Assembly (NCBI GenBank): GCA_016927425.1
Contig: JAFGMR010000079.1
Location: 1 to 64,000, forward strand
DNA: 64,000 bases
DNA from: Methanotrichaceae archaeon
GTDB lineage: Archaea; Halobacteriota; Methanosarcinia; Methanotrichales; Methanotrichaceae
Reading direction: 5' to 3'
Below the pieces are notes generated by a model. That model did not search any database and was not told the origin of the DNA. It saw only the letters and a list, made by a program, of their open reading frames with translations. This document shows, piece after piece, positions 34,471 through 44,312 of this stretch. How positions within the stretch are numbered: the first letter of the stretch is position 1; every line of letters begins with the position of its first letter. A program made the translations under genes and the position numbers.

Positions 34471-35385
34471 ATGGCCGTTGAGAAGAAGTTCGTTCAGGAC
34501 GGATTCACGAAGGCACTTGTGAACGAGTTCCTGATAAAGGAGCTTGTGCGGGCCGGATACGGCGGCATGGTGATGAACCGAACCCCCATGGGCACCCAGA
34601 TTACCGTTTACGCCGAGAAGCCTGGAATGGTCATCGGCAAGGGCGGAAAGTTGATAAGAAGGATAACCAGGGATCTGGACCGTCGCTTCCGTCTGGACAA
34701 CCCCCAGATCGACGTGCAGGATGTGGGTCGCGGAGAGCTGAACGCTCAGGTGGTGGCTAACCGCCTTGCAAGCTCCATCGAGAGGGGCTGGTACTTCCGA
34801 AAGGCTGGCCAGTCGATGTTGCGCCGAGTCATGGATAGCGGGGCCTTGGGCTGCGAGATCATACTCAGCGGCAAGCTGACTGGACCTCGTTCGCGTTCGG
34901 AGAAGTTCCTCTCCGGCTACATCAAGCACTCCGGCAAGCCTGCAGATGAGATCGTCGAGAAAGGTTACGCAGTCGCTGTGAAGAAGCTCGGCACGGTCGG
35001 CTGTCAGGTGAGGATCGTCCCGCCGGATGCAGTGCTTCCGGATGCCTTCAAGATCACTCCACCGGTGATCGAGGAGAAGGTCGTCGAGGCCGCGCCAGCG
35101 CCGGCAGCGGCTCTCGCTGAGAGTCCCGTCGAGAAGCCGGTCGAGGAGAAGAGCGAGCTCGATGTGCTACTGGAGTCAACTCCCGAAGAGGTGCCCGAGA
35201 GGGCAAAGGATATGACCGAGGAAGCAATCGAAGAGTCCCCGGCCGAAGCGGAGGTCGCAACAGAGGCAACCGAGGCAACAGGCGCGACCGAGGCAACCGA
35301 GGCTCCAACAGAGGCCGAGACTTCACCAGCGCAAGCAGAGGCATCCTCTCCGTCCGCGGAAGAGGAGAGCCGTCCGGTCGAGTAG
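34471..35385 (+). CDS. rps3: 30S ribosomal protein S3 (uS3) with long acidic tail
   Basis: A 304-residue S3. The KH domain (about 15-95) has the GKGGKLIRR loop and the C-terminal domain ends near residue 195. Then comes a tail of about 100 residues, rich in Ala, Glu and Pro, with repeated EATEAT units. Archaeal S3 proteins usually end nearer 200-240 residues with a shorter variable tail, so this one is long. The tail is low-complexity and probably disordered. Confidence 0.96.
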   Translation: MAVEKKFVQDGFTKALVNEFLIKELVRAGYGGMVMNRTPMGTQITVYAEKPGMVIGKGGKLIRRITRDLDRRFRLDNPQIDVQDVGRGELNAQVVANRLASSIERGWYFRKAGQSMLRRVMDSGALGCEIILSGKLTGPRSRSEKFLSGYIKHSGKPADEIVEKGYAVAVKKLGTVGCQVRIVPPDAVLPDAFKITPPVIEEKVVEAAPAPAAALAESPVEKPVEEKSELDVLLESTPEEVPERAKDMTEEAIEESPAEAEVATEATEATGATEATEAPTEAETSPAQAEASSPSAEEESRPVE

Positions 35386-35398
35386 GAGCTGATGGATC

Positions 35399-35593
35399 GT
35401 GGCCATATTCAAGATCGAGGAGATCCGGAACATGAGTTCCGAGGAGCTGGCAGAGGAGCTTCATCACCTGCAGATGGAGATGGTCCGTGAGCGCGGGATC
35501 GTCACAGCTGGAGGAGCTCCGGAGAAGCCTGGCCGGATCAAGGAGATCCGACGGACCATAGCCAGGATAAAGACGGTGCAAGGAGAGCAGTAG
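35399..35593 (+). CDS. rpl29: 50S ribosomal protein L29 (uL29)
   Basis: A 64-residue helical hairpin protein near the tunnel exit. It carries [27 protein letters not shown] and a [14 protein letters not shown]-terminus. The start is GTG 35399, with GGAG about ten bases upstream. In many archaea an eIF1/SUI1 gene follows; here the RNase P gene follows directly. Confidence 0.95.
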   Translation: MAIFKIEEIRNMSSEELAEELHHLQMEMVRERGIVTAGGAPEKPGRIKEIRRTIARIKTVQGEQ

Positions 35594-35596
35594 AGA

Positions 35597-35881
35597 GTGA
35601 TAACCCCGGAGAACTTGGCAAGGCATGAGCTTGTTGGACTCGATGTAGAGGCCGAAAAGAGCCCGGGCCTTGCCCACATCTCCGGAAGGGTCATTGACGA
35701 GACCAGGAACACCTTTCTCATCGAGACCGAACTCGGTGAGAAGCGCGTTCCAAAATCACACACGAGCTTCATCTTCACGCTGCCCAATGGATCAAGGGTG
35801 AAGGTGTCTGGCTCGATCTTAATCTCACAACCCGAGAACAGAATACAGAAACGAATGCAGAGAGCGAGGTGGAAGATATGA
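35597..35881 (+). CDS. rnp1: ribonuclease P protein component 1 (Rpp29/Pop4)
   Basis: A 94-residue protein subunit of archaeal RNase P, which trims tRNA 5' ends. The Sm-like barrel is seen in [29 protein letters not shown] and [24 protein letters not shown]. The start is GTG 35597, three bases after the L29 stop, and the stop overlaps the S17 ATG. Confidence 0.95.
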   Translation: MITPENLARHELVGLDVEAEKSPGLAHISGRVIDETRNTFLIETELGEKRVPKSHTSFIFTLPNGSRVKVSGSILISQPENRIQKRMQRARWKI

Positions 35882-36198
35882 GGGATATCGGACTGGACGT
35901 AAGCGCGCCGCATGAGGCCTGCAGCGATCCGAACTGTCCCTTCCATGGGACCCTTTCTGTCCGCGGCCAGGTATTAGCTGGGGTCGTGGTCAGCGATAAG
36001 ATGCAGGGCACCGTGGTTGTAATGCGCGAGTCAGAGAGGAAGGTAGCCAAGTACGAGAGGTACGAGAAGAGGCGATTCAAGATTCATGCTCACAATCCCC
36101 CATGCCTCTCGGCCAAGGCCGGAGAGCGGGTGAAGATTGCCGAGTGTAGGCCTCTAAGCAAGAGCAAGTCCTTTGTCGTGGTGGAGGTCTTGAGATGA
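35878..36198 (+). CDS. rps17: 30S ribosomal protein S17 (uS17)
   Basis: A 106-residue archaeal S17. The N-terminal extension has a [10 protein letters not shown] motif, followed by the OB-fold core with [17 protein letters not shown] and [23 protein letters not shown] 35878 overlaps the RNase P stop, and its own stop overlaps the L14 ATG. Confidence 0.96.
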   Translation: MRDIGLDVSAPHEACSDPNCPFHGTLSVRGQVLAGVVVSDKMQGTVVVMRESERKVAKYERYEKRRFKIHAHNPPCLSAKAGERVKIAECRPLSKSKSFVVVEVLR

Positions 36199-36593
36199 AG
36201 GGAAGCAGGGCAAAGATTCCCCGATCGATCAACACAGGCACTTACCTTGATTGCGTGGACAACACCGGGGCGAGGACGCTCTTCGTCATCGCGGTGAGGA
36301 AGTATCGTGGAGTCAAGAACAGACAGCCCTGTGCCGGTGTGGGCGACATGGTCGTCGTCTCCGTCAAGAAGGGCTCCCCCGAGATGCGAAAGCAGATCTT
36401 CAACGCGGTGATCGTAAGACAGAAGAAGGAGTTTCGCCGCCCCGATGGGATTCGGGTGAAGTTCGAGGACAATGCTGCGGTGATCACAGATGACGAGGGG
36501 GTGCCCAAGGGATCGGAGGTCAAGGGTCCTGTGGCCAGAGAAGTGGCCGAGCGCTTCGGAAAGATCGCCTCAGCGGCGGCAATGATTGTGTGA
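36195..36593 (+). CDS. rpl14: 50S ribosomal protein L14 (uL14)
   Basis: A 132-residue L14 at the intersubunit bridge. It has [34 protein letters not shown] and the C-terminal [18 protein letters not shown]. It overlaps S17 by four bases. Confidence 0.97.
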   Translation: MKGSRAKIPRSINTGTYLDCVDNTGARTLFVIAVRKYRGVKNRQPCAGVGDMVVVSVKKGSPEMRKQIFNAVIVRQKKEFRRPDGIRVKFEDNAAVITDDEGVPKGSEVKGPVAREVAERFGKIASAAAMIV

Positions 36594-36949
36594 TGGCCAT
36601 GAATAGCAAACAGCCACGAAAGCAGCGCAAGGAGCGATTCACTGCGCCATTGCACCGAAGACAGAAGCATGTCCATGTACTGCTTAGCCCGGATCTCCGG
36701 AAGGAGCATGGCAAGCGCAACGTTCAGGTGAAGACTGGCGACACCGTGAAGATAATGCGCGGTGACCACGCTGGTTTGGAGGGCCTGGTAGAGGATGTTG
36801 ACTTGAAGAGATGTCAGATCAAGGTGGCCGGTGCGAGCAACTTCCGTGCCGACGGCACCGAGGTGCCCCGCCCAATCCATCCCTCCAACATCATGATCAC
36901 AAAGCTCCTGCTTGATGACGAGCGCAGGGAGAAGAGCATATCCAGGTGA
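36593..36949 (+). CDS. rpl24: 50S ribosomal protein L24 (uL24)
   Basis: A 118-residue archaeal L24. It starts [20 protein letters not shown] and contains the KOW motif VKTGDTVKIMRGDHAGLEG. The ATG at 36593 overlaps the last base of the L14 stop. An ATG two codons later is also possible. Confidence 0.95.
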   Translation: MAMNSKQPRKQRKERFTAPLHRRQKHVHVLLSPDLRKEHGKRNVQVKTGDTVKIMRGDHAGLEGLVEDVDLKRCQIKVAGASNFRADGTEVPRPIHPSNIMITKLLLDDERREKSISR

Positions 36950-36954
36950 TTTGA

Positions 36955-37659
36955 GTGAGCAAGCATCTCAAGAGGATGACCATACCCAGGAGCTGGCCTA
37001 TCCCCAGGAAGACCCATGAATGGGCGGCAAAGCAGAGCCCTGGGCCGCATTCGGCAGGGGAGAGCATGCCGCTTCTCGCGATCGTGAGGGATATGCTGAA
37101 GCTGGCTGACAACGCTCGTGAGGTCAAGCGAATACTCCACGAAGGCGGCGTCCTGGTGGATGGTCGGATAAGGAAAGATATCAAGTTCCCTGTGGGGATC
37201 TTCGATGTGATCGCCGTGCCCTCCATGGGTCAGCAATACCGCATGCTTCGGGATCGGCGGGGCCAGTTCAGGCTGAGCCTTCTCGAGGAGGGCAAAGCGA
37301 ACAAGCTCGCCCGCGTGGACAATAAGACCGTTCTCAGGGGTGGCCGAGTCCAGCTGAACCTCAACGACGGAACGAATATACTGGCCGAGGGCGATTTCAA
37401 GACCGGCGACTCTCTTGTATTGAAGATCCCTGAGAAGGAGGTAGTCCAGAGGATCGAGTTCAAGGATGGAAACTTGGCCATGGTTGTTGGAGGATCCCAC
37501 GCAGGTGAGATCGGCCGTGTCAAGGCTATCAAGATCCTCCGGAGTTCCCGTCCGAACAAGGTCTTGATCTCGGGCGATAAGGAGTTTGAGACCATAGTCG
37601 ATTACGTCTTCATGATCGGCGAGGAGAGTCCCGCGATCAGGCTGGGGGCTTCTGAATGA
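36955..37659 (+). CDS. rps4e: 30S ribosomal protein S4e
   Basis: A 234-residue archaeal/eukaryotic-specific protein. It starts MSKHLKRMTIPRSWPIPRK, with an S4-like RNA-binding segment (LKLADNAREVKRILHEGGVLVDGR) and a KOW-like region near MVVGGSHAGEIGRVKAI. The start is GTG 36955. Its stop overlaps the L5 ATG. Confidence 0.96.
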   Translation: MSKHLKRMTIPRSWPIPRKTHEWAAKQSPGPHSAGESMPLLAIVRDMLKLADNAREVKRILHEGGVLVDGRIRKDIKFPVGIFDVIAVPSMGQQYRMLRDRRGQFRLSLLEEGKANKLARVDNKTVLRGGRVQLNLNDGTNILAEGDFKTGDSLVLKIPEKEVVQRIEFKDGNLAMVVGGSHAGEIGRVKAIKILRSSRPNKVLISGDKEFETIVDYVFMIGEESPAIRLGASE

Positions 37660-38171
37660 ACGTCATGCAGGAAGCGCGCATCGATAAAGTCGTGGTCCAT
37701 ATAGGCGTTGGCGAGAGCGGCATACGGCTCGTAAACGCCGAGACCATACTGACCGGAATCACAAAGCAGAGTCCAGTCCGGACGAATGCAAAGAAGACGC
37801 TGCCAAGCTTCGGCATCAAGAAGCGCGAGCCCATAGGGATCAAGCTCACCATGAGGGGAAAGGCCGCTTATGAGTTCCTGGAGACGGCCCTCAAGGCTGC
37901 GGGCAACTCGGTGAGAGCGAGCCAGTTCGATCGGCAGGGCAACTTCTCCTTCGGAGTTGAGGAGCATACCGACTTCCCCGGGATGAAGTACGACCCGGAG
38001 ATTGGCATCTTCGGCATGGATGTCACCGTCGCCTTGAGGCGGGCAGGCTATCGAGTGGCCTGCAGGAGGGTCGCCGGCAAGAAGATTCCCTCGCGGCAGA
38101 AGATGAATCCAACTGATGCCATGGACTACGTCCGAAAGAGGTTCGGCGTGGCGATCTTGGAGGCGGCATGA
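37656..38171 (+). CDS. rpl5: 50S ribosomal protein L5 (uL5)
   Basis: A 171-residue L5 that contacts 5S rRNA and the P-site tRNA. It contains [44 protein letters not shown] and [14 protein letters not shown]. It overlaps S4e by four bases, and its stop overlaps the S14 ATG. Confidence 0.97.
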   Translation: MNVMQEARIDKVVVHIGVGESGIRLVNAETILTGITKQSPVRTNAKKTLPSFGIKKREPIGIKLTMRGKAAYEFLETALKAAGNSVRASQFDRQGNFSFGVEEHTDFPGMKYDPEIGIFGMDVTVALRRAGYRVACRRVAGKKIPSRQKMNPTDAMDYVRKRFGVAILEAA

Positions 38172-38314
38172 AGAAGAGATCATTTGGCAGGGGAGCCAAT
38201 CGATGCAGGCGCTGCGGCAGAAGGCCTGGCCTGATCAGGAAGTACGGTATCTACCTCTGCCGGCAGTGCTTCAGAGAGATTGCCCGGGAGATGGGCTTCG
38301 AGAAATACAGTTAG
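38168..38314 (+). CDS. rps14: 30S ribosomal protein S14 (uS14), zinc form
   Basis: A 48-residue protein beginning [19 protein letters not shown], with Cys at 13, 16, 31 and 34 forming a zinc ribbon, and ending [12 protein letters not shown] 38168 overlaps the L5 stop as ATGA, and TAG is at 38312-38314. The length and the CxxC...CxxC pattern match archaeal S14. Confidence 0.95.
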   Translation: MKKRSFGRGANRCRRCGRRPGLIRKYGIYLCRQCFREIAREMGFEKYS

Positions 38315-38326
38315 GTGGGATGTAAG

Positions 38327-38716
38327 GTGCTATTCGATCCGCTCGCCGATGCATTGTCCGTTATCAAGAACGCGGAGAGCGTTGGCAAGCCCGAGTGTAA
38401 GATCCATCCGGCGTCCAAGCTCATAGGTATGGCCCTGAAGGTTATGGCTGACGAGGGGTACATCGGTGAGTTTGAGTTCGTGGATGATGGTTTGTCGGGG
38501 ATGTTCAAGGTGAAGCTCCTCGGCCGGATCAACCGCTGCGGGGTTATAAAGCCGCGGTTCGCCACCATGGTGGCGGATCTGGAGAAGTGGGAGAAGCGTT
38601 TTCTCCCGGCGAGAAATTTCGGGGTGCTGATACTGAGCACCAGCCAGGGCGTTGTCGCACATACCGATGCCAGGGATCGCGGCATTGGTGGACAGCTGCT
38701 GGCCTACGTATATTAG
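38327..38716 (+). CDS. rps8: 30S ribosomal protein S8 (uS8)
   Basis: A 129-residue archaeal S8 that binds the central domain of 16S rRNA. It begins (M)[16 protein letters not shown] and ends with [29 protein letters not shown] chose GTG 38327 because it matches the family start and has GGTGGGA eight bases upstream. The frame extends to GTG 38315. Confidence 0.95.
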   Translation: MLFDPLADALSVIKNAESVGKPECKIHPASKLIGMALKVMADEGYIGEFEFVDDGLSGMFKVKLLGRINRCGVIKPRFATMVADLEKWEKRFLPARNFGVLILSTSQGVVAHTDARDRGIGGQLLAYVY

Positions 38717-38731
38717 AATCCAGGTGGTCTC

Positions 38732-39259
38732 ATGGTCAAAGATCTTTCGAGATCGATTGCGATTCCTTCGGGGGTCGACGTCGATCTGGGTGATGCTATC
38801 ACAGTGAAAGGGCCGCTTGGTGAGGTCAGGCGCCGGATGGGCTATCCGGGGATCTACATTCGCAAGGAGGACTCCGCACTGGTTGTGGGCTCCAAGGTAG
38901 ATCGCAAGCGTCAGAGGGCAATGGTCGGTACGTTGGCCGCCCATCTAGCTAATATGATAAAGGGCGTCACCGAGGGTTTCGAGTATAAGATGAAGGTGGT
39001 CTACTCCCACTTTCCCATACAGCTCAAGGCCTCCCGAGATGAGATGGTAATAAGCAATTTCCTGGGAGAGCGAAAGCCCCGCACGGCCAAGATCCTGGAG
39101 GACGTGAAGGTTGATATCCTCAAGGATGAGGTCATCCTCAAGGGCATAGACAAGGAGAAGGTGGGCCAGACCATGGCCAACATTGAGCAGGCCACGAAGG
39201 TCAGGAAGTTCGATATCAGGATCTTCCAAGACGGCATATACCTCGTGGACAAAAGGTGA
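38732..39259 (+). CDS. rpl6: 50S ribosomal protein L6 (uL6)
   Basis: A 175-residue archaeal L6 near the factor-binding site. It has IAIPSGVDVDLGDAITVKGPLGEV, VYSHFPIQLKASRDEMVISNFLGERKPR and IEQATKVRKFDIRIFQDGIYLV. Confidence 0.97.
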   Translation: MVKDLSRSIAIPSGVDVDLGDAITVKGPLGEVRRRMGYPGIYIRKEDSALVVGSKVDRKRQRAMVGTLAAHLANMIKGVTEGFEYKMKVVYSHFPIQLKASRDEMVISNFLGERKPRTAKILEDVKVDILKDEVILKGIDKEKVGQTMANIEQATKVRKFDIRIFQDGIYLVDKR

Positions 39260-39264
39260 CGCAG

Positions 39265-39648
39265 ATGTCAGAGAAGATGAAATTGCTTCGCGTCAGGTCG
39301 AGGCATAAGGCCAAGAAGCCGGAGTTCAATCGTCACGATTCTCATAAGAAGGTCCGGCTCAGCACCAGCTGGCGAAAGCCTCGGGGATTGCACAACAAGC
39401 TCCGCAGGCAGGTTTCGGCCAAGGGAAGCCTGGTCAAGCCGGGATACGGGAGCCCTCGGTTCGTTAAGGGCCTTCATCCCTGCGGCCTTCCGGAAGTTCT
39501 CGTCCATTGCCTCAAGGAGTTGGGCCCTGCAGAGGGATGTGCTGTTCGCATAGCTTCCACGGTGGGACGGCGAAAGAGGATCGAGATAGAGTCCAAGGCC
39601 AGGGAGATGAATCTCAAGATACTCAACCCCAAGGCTGGGGGTGCTTGA
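39265..39648 (+). CDS. rpl32e: 50S ribosomal protein L32e
   Basis: A 127-residue archaeal/eukaryotic-specific protein. It contains KKPEFNRHDSHKKVRLSTSWRKPRG, GYGSPRFVKGLHPCGLPEVLV and a basic C-terminus. ATG 39265 has AGGTGA six bases upstream. GTG 39256, which overlaps the L6 stop, is the alternative. Confidence 0.95.
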   Translation: MSEKMKLLRVRSRHKAKKPEFNRHDSHKKVRLSTSWRKPRGLHNKLRRQVSAKGSLVKPGYGSPRFVKGLHPCGLPEVLVHCLKELGPAEGCAVRIASTVGRRKRIEIESKAREMNLKILNPKAGGA

Positions 39649-39649
39649 G

Positions 39650-40111
39650 ATGCCGGATTTCACTACCCAGAGGCGTCTTGCTGCAAGCGAGATGAATGTA
39701 GGAGAGAGCAGGGTCTGGATCAATCCAGATCCCGATGAGGCTGGGGATATTGCCGACGCCATAACGAGGGCGGATATCCGAAATCAGATAGAGGCCGGAA
39801 ACATCAAGTCCAAGCCAAAGAAGGGCAACAGCCGCGCCAGGTTCAGGGCACGACAGGCCAAGAGGAACTATGGACATCGCAAGGGTCCGGGCCACAGGAA
39901 GGGGGCCAAGGGAGCGAGAACTCCCAGTAAGGAGCAATGGATCTCCAAGATCAGGGCTTTGCGAAGGCGGTTGCAGGAGCTGAAGGGGGGTGGAATGATA
40001 GATAGACATACCTACCGCATGCTCTATCGAAAGGCCTCCGGCGGAGAGTACAGAAGCACGGCACATCTCAATGCCTATGTGAAGGCGAAGGGCCTAATGA
40101 GGAGTGAGTGA
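39650..40111 (+). CDS. rpl19e: 50S ribosomal protein L19e
   Basis: A 153-residue helical protein. It contains TTQRRLAASEMNVGESRVWINPD, the basic stretch RFRARQAKRNYGHRKGPGHRKGAKGAR and YRMLYRKASGGEYRS. ATG 39650 is preceded by GGGGGTG and follows the L32e stop by one base. Confidence 0.96.
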   Translation: MPDFTTQRRLAASEMNVGESRVWINPDPDEAGDIADAITRADIRNQIEAGNIKSKPKKGNSRARFRARQAKRNYGHRKGPGHRKGAKGARTPSKEQWISKIRALRRRLQELKGGGMIDRHTYRMLYRKASGGEYRSTAHLNAYVKAKGLMRSE

Positions 40112-40112
40112 G

Positions 40113-40622
40113 TTGGCGACGGGACCGCGATATAAGGTGCCCTTCAGAAGGCGGAGAGAGGGCAGGACCAACTATCACGTAAGATACAAGCTAATACTGT
40201 CCAAGAAGCCCAGGATAGTGGTCAGGAGGAGCACCAGGAATATCCTTCTTCAGCTGGTGCTGGCCGAGCAGGTGGGCGATAAGACGCTGCTGACGGTGAC
40301 CTCGAAGGAGCTGGACAACTTTGGATTCGATCATCACAGGGGGAACCTGCCCGCAGCATACCTCACCGGCTTGATCTTCGGAAAGAAGATGCTAGCACTG
40401 GGCTATACCGAGGGCATAATGGACATCGGCCTTCATGCCTCTACCAAGGGCGGAAGGATATATGCCGCACTCAAGGGCGTGGTGGATTCAGGCGTCCAAG
40501 TGCCTCACAGCCCGGATATATTCCCGGGAGAGGAGAGGATCCGTGGGGAAGGGATCAAAGAGCACACCGGTGTTGACGTAGTGGCCAAGTTCGAGGCCGC
40601 CCGGGAGAATATACTGAGGTGA
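40113..40622 (+). CDS. rpl18: 50S ribosomal protein L18 (uL18)
   Basis: A 169-residue 5S rRNA-binding protein. It contains [59 protein letters not shown] and [15 protein letters not shown]. The TTG start at 40113 has GAGGAGTGA upstream. An upstream GTG overlaps the L19e end. Confidence 0.95.
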   Translation: MATGPRYKVPFRRRREGRTNYHVRYKLILSKKPRIVVRRSTRNILLQLVLAEQVGDKTLLTVTSKELDNFGFDHHRGNLPAAYLTGLIFGKKMLALGYTEGIMDIGLHASTKGGRIYAALKGVVDSGVQVPHSPDIFPGEERIRGEGIKEHTGVDVVAKFEAARENILR

Positions 40623-40627
40623 GAGGG

Positions 40628-41242
40628 TTGCGCAAGTACAATGCCTATCAGGAGGAGTGGATCCCCAAGACCAGGCTGGGAAAGCTGGTCTACGAGGGCC
40701 AGGTAACCACCTTCGACGAGGCTCTCAGCTCGGGCCTGCCAATCAAGGAGGCTGGCCTGATCGATATGCTCGTCCCCGGGCTGGAGGACGAGGTGCTGGA
40801 CATAAATATGGTCCAGAGGATGACCGACTCCGGACGGAGGGTCAAGTTCAGGGCGACGGTCATTGTGGGCAACAGGGATGGATATGTGGGGCTCGGCCAG
40901 GGAAAGGACGTCCAGGTTGGCCCTGCCATCAAGAAGGGAATAGATAACGCCAAGCTGAACCTCTTGAAGATCAAGAGGGGATGCGGCAGCTGGGAGTGTG
41001 GCTGCGGCCAGCCTCATACTGTGCCTTACGAGGTCTCGGGCGATGCCGGAAGCGTGCATATCGTGCTGATCCCCGCCCCGAGGGGTCTTGGGATCGCCGC
41101 CGGAGAGACAGCCCGCAAGGTTATGGAGATGGCAGGCATCAAGGATATCTGGACGAGGACCGAGGGCCAGACAAGGACCACGCTGAACTTCGCCAAGGCC
41201 ACCTACTACGCCCTTCTAAATACCATCACAGTGAGGTCTTGA
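40628..41242 (+). CDS. rps5: 30S ribosomal protein S5 (uS5)
   Basis: A 204-residue archaeal S5. It contains the double-stranded RNA-binding-like domain ([33 protein letters not shown]), a CGSWECGCG cysteine cluster (about residues 116-125) typical of archaea, and [11 protein letters not shown]. The TTG start at 40628 follows GAGGTGA by six bases. GTG 40619 is the alternative. Confidence 0.96.
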   Translation: MRKYNAYQEEWIPKTRLGKLVYEGQVTTFDEALSSGLPIKEAGLIDMLVPGLEDEVLDINMVQRMTDSGRRVKFRATVIVGNRDGYVGLGQGKDVQVGPAIKKGIDNAKLNLLKIKRGCGSWECGCGQPHTVPYEVSGDAGSVHIVLIPAPRGLGIAAGETARKVMEMAGIKDIWTRTEGQTRTTLNFAKATYYALLNTITVRS

Positions 41243-41244
41243 CG

Positions 41245-41700
41245 ATGTACGTCATAGTACGTCTGAGGGGCGGCGTGAATACCAGGCCTGAGATCAAGGA
41301 CACCCTCAAGATGCTGCGGTTGCATCGTGTTAACCATTGCGTGGTGATACCTGAGAACAAGCAGTACCTGGGCATGATCCAGAAGGTCAAGGACTATGTG
41401 GCCTGGGGCGTGATCGATGTCGATCTCATCGCCATGCTGCTCGAGAAGAGGGGTAGGCTTGCCGGAAACCTCCGGCTGACGGAGGCTTTCTTGCATGAGA
41501 AGACCCCTTACCAAAGCTTCAAGGAGCTAGCCGAGGCCCTCCAATCTGGGACGGCAAGCCTGAAGGAGCTGGGGATAAAGCCGATATTTCGGCTGCATCC
41601 TCCTCGAAAAGGCCACGCTGGGATCAAGAAGACCGCAAGCGAAGGCGGCGAGCTGGGCTTTCACGAGGCCATCGAGAAGCTTATCGTCAGGATGAGGTAG
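41245..41700 (+). CDS. rpl30: 50S ribosomal protein L30 (uL30)
   Basis: A 151-residue archaeal L30. It contains [34 protein letters not shown], then [16 protein letters not shown] and [15 protein letters not shown]. The ATG is two bases after the S5 stop. Confidence 0.96.
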   Translation: MYVIVRLRGGVNTRPEIKDTLKMLRLHRVNHCVVIPENKQYLGMIQKVKDYVAWGVIDVDLIAMLLEKRGRLAGNLRLTEAFLHEKTPYQSFKELAEALQSGTASLKELGIKPIFRLHPPRKGHAGIKKTASEGGELGFHEAIEKLIVRMR

Positions 41701-41704
41701 GATC

Positions 41705-42079
41705 ATGGTTAGACCAAAGACCAAGGAACGCCGGGGTCACAGGACTTATCACGGCAAGCACAAGAACCAGAGGGGCGGCGGATCTCGGGGTGGCCGGGGC
41801 AACGCCGGAAACTGCAAGCATCACTTCATGCGATCCATCCTGCGCGGTGAGGAGATGGGAAAACGGGGATTCTTCAACCCTTGTTCCAGCTCCCTTGATG
41901 TGATCAATGTGGACGTGCTGGACCAGATGGTGGGCCCGGAGGGAAAGGTCGAGCTCTCTGGGATGAAGGTTCTTGGCAAGGGAAAGGTATCCCGGAAGCT
42001 TAACGTCAGTGCTGCCGCCTTCTCTGCTACCGCCAAGGCGAAGATCGAGGCGGCTGGCGGTGAAGTAGTGGTAATATGA
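41705..42079 (+). CDS. rpl15: 50S ribosomal protein L15 (uL15)
   Basis: A 124-residue archaeal L15, on the short side for the family. It starts with a Gly/Arg-rich region (GHRTYHGKHKNQRGGGSRGGRGNAG) and ends with GKGKVSRKLNVSAAAFSATAKAKIEAAGG. Its stop overlaps the SecY ATG as ATGA. Confidence 0.94.
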   Translation: MVRPKTKERRGHRTYHGKHKNQRGGGSRGGRGNAGNCKHHFMRSILRGEEMGKRGFFNPCSSSLDVINVDVLDQMVGPEGKVELSGMKVLGKGKVSRKLNVSAAAFSATAKAKIEAAGGEVVVI

Positions 42080-43689
42080 ATCAGCAGAGCTTTTTCTATG
42101 CAATAGAGCCTCTGGTGAGGAGGCTTCCAGCGGTGGAGCGGCCCTCGGGCCACGTCCACTTCAAGAGGAAGATCGGCTGGACGTTGGGCATACTGCTGCT
42201 CTACTTCGCCCTATCGAACGTGCCCCTTTTCGGCCTATCGAAGACATCCATCGACCTCTTTGGGATGTATCGCGCCTTCTTTGCAGGCTCGTTCGGGTCG
42301 CTCGTGCTCCTAGGGATTGGGCCGATAGTCACGGCTTCCATCGTGTTGCAGCTGCTCGTCGGCGCGGAGATCATCCATCTTAACCTTCGCGATCCTCGCG
42401 ACCAAGCGGTATTCCAAGGTACTCAGAAGGCGCTCGTCTTCGTGATGATAGCTGTCGAGGCCTTGCCCCAGGTTACCGGAGGATACCTGAGGCCTGATAG
42501 CGGCGTGGCATCGCTCCTCGGAATATCCTTGGGGATGATGTCGCTGATTATCTTCCTCCAGGTCTGCATGGGCGGCGTCCTCATCCTCTATATGGACGAG
42601 GTCGTCTCCAAATGGGGGATAGGGTCGGGCGTCGGCCTCTTCATCGTGGCAGGGGTAAGCCAGCAGCTGATAACGGGCATCTTCAACTGGTCCGCTGGAG
42701 ACGGAGGACTTCCAATAGGGATCATCCCCAAATGGTTCGATATCATTCGATTGAACCTGCTGTCGCTCGATGAGATCTTCACATCGGAGGGCTTGAAGTT
42801 CATCTTCGTGACCGGCGGGATTCTAGCGCTGATTTCGACGATCGCAATCATCCTCCTCGTCGTGCTCGTCGAGAGCACGAGGATCGAGATCCCGCTAGCT
42901 CACAGCAGGGTCAGGGGCGCTAGAGGTCGCTTCCCGGTCAAGCTGGTTTATGCAAGCGTGCTTCCCATGATCCTCGTTCGCGCAATTCAGGCCAACATCG
43001 AGATGTTGGGCGCTCTCCTCGCTGGAAAGCTGGGGGCAGTGACGACGGCAGAGGTGACGGGGGAGGGGGTGAGGACCATATACACGGCCTACTCGAGCCT
43101 CCTTGGCACATTCATCTCGACTGCCAAGTACGATGTGGCAACCAATGCGGCGATAAGCGCAACCTCGCCATCCCCGATATCCGGGCTGATGTTCTACCTC
43201 TCCCCGATTCAGGGGCCTAGCGACTGGATTCCGTCCATGGTCTCCCAGTCCACTCCGGCTTTGGTCGAGCTTGGGCTCAATCCCATTGCCGGCTGGCAGG
43301 TGTTTATGCACGTCATGGTGGACACGCTCTTCCTGATAGTAGGAGGGGCCATATTCGCCATATTCTGGATCGAGACGACGGGGATGGGCGCAAAAAGCGT
43401 TGCAGCCAAGATCCATTCCTCGGGACTCCAGGTCCCTGGCTATAGGCGCAATCCTGCCAGCATCGAGAAGCTGATGGACCGCTATATCCCGAGGGTGACG
43501 ATCATAGGCGGTGTCATAATCGGCCTATTGACCGTTGTTGCAAGCCTGATGGGAACGCTCGGCGGGGCCGGCGGAACCGGACTTCTCCTCACGGTCAGCA
43601 TCGTCTACAGGCTCTACGAGCAGATGGCGAGCGAGCAGATCCAGGAGATGTACCCCATGATGCAGAAGTTCTTTGGAGAGTCGATATGA
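42076..43689 (+). CDS. secY: protein translocase subunit SecY
   Basis: A 537-residue channel subunit of the Sec translocon with about ten membrane helices. The plug-type region after helix 1 (PLFGLSKTSIDLFGMYRAFFAGSFGSLVLLGIGPIV) and the cytoplasmic loop VESTRIEIPLAHSRVRGARGRFPVKLVYASVLPMILVRA are diagnostic. It is the usual last partner of the L15 gene. The adenylate kinase gene often found next in archaea is absent here. Confidence 0.97.
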   Translation: MNQQSFFYAIEPLVRRLPAVERPSGHVHFKRKIGWTLGILLLYFALSNVPLFGLSKTSIDLFGMYRAFFAGSFGSLVLLGIGPIVTASIVLQLLVGAEIIHLNLRDPRDQAVFQGTQKALVFVMIAVEALPQVTGGYLRPDSGVASLLGISLGMMSLIIFLQVCMGGVLILYMDEVVSKWGIGSGVGLFIVAGVSQQLITGIFNWSAGDGGLPIGIIPKWFDIIRLNLLSLDEIFTSEGLKFIFVTGGILALISTIAIILLVVLVESTRIEIPLAHSRVRGARGRFPVKLVYASVLPMILVRAIQANIEMLGALLAGKLGAVTTAEVTGEGVRTIYTAYSSLLGTFISTAKYDVATNAAISATSPSPISGLMFYLSPIQGPSDWIPSMVSQSTPALVELGLNPIAGWQVFMHVMVDTLFLIVGGAIFAIFWIETTGMGAKSVAAKIHSSGLQVPGYRRNPASIEKLMDRYIPRVTIIGGVIIGLLTVVASLMGTLGGAGGTGLLLTVSIVYRLYEQMASEQIQEMYPMMQKFFGESI

Positions 43690-44312
43690 ACCCCAAACCC
43701 ACCTTGGGCAAGCTGACGGTGAAGCAGTCACTAGACAACCTTGCGCTCGGGGTGGGGTTCTTCCTTACCTTCGGCATCATGCTGAGCGCGGAGTTCAGGC
43801 ACGGGGTTGGGGTGGTGATGGAGCTGGTGCTCGGCTGGCTTCCCGCCACCTTTCCATTCCACATCGTGCTCTTCCTTCTTGCAGCCATCACTGGCCTTTA
43901 TGCCAGCTTGATCCAGAAGTACACCATGGACTGGGACTTCATGAGGGCGCAGCAGGAGAAGATGAAGGGCTTCCAGAAGCAGATGAGGGAGGCCCAGCTC
44001 GCCGGGGACAAGGCCAGGCAGCAGCAACTTCAGCAGGAGCAGATGTCCATGATGGGAGACCAGGGCAAGATGATGAAGATGCAGTTCAAGCCCATGGCTT
44101 ACATCGGGATCGTCTCGATTCCCTTATTCATGTGGGCCTATCTCTACATCAGCGAGAATGCGATAGCGATCAACTTCCCATTCTGGGGAGTTCACGATGT
44201 CAACACGACGGTGATAGGGCCCATCCTCTACTGGTTCTACTGGTACTTCATCTGCTCGATTCCCGTCTCCCAGATCATCCGAAAGGCCTTGGACATCGGC
44301 GGTATGCAATGA
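43686..44312 (+). CDS. EMC3/TMCO1-like (DUF106) membrane insertase of the YidC superfamily
   Basis: A 208-residue protein with three membrane segments (about 25-45, 118-138 and 172-195) and a charged coiled-coil between the first two (QQEKMKGFQKQMREAQLAGDKARQQQLQQEQ). The QMSMMGDQGKMMKMQFKPM region is Met-rich, as in archaeal DUF106/YidC-like insertases. These proteins insert small membrane proteins beside SecY. It overlaps SecY by four bases. Confidence 0.93.
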   Translation: MNPKPTLGKLTVKQSLDNLALGVGFFLTFGIMLSAEFRHGVGVVMELVLGWLPATFPFHIVLFLLAAITGLYASLIQKYTMDWDFMRAQQEKMKGFQKQMREAQLAGDKARQQQLQQEQMSMMGDQGKMMKMQFKPMAYIGIVSIPLFMWAYLYISENAIAINFPFWGVHDVNTTVIGPILYWFYWYFICSIPVSQIIRKALDIGGMQ

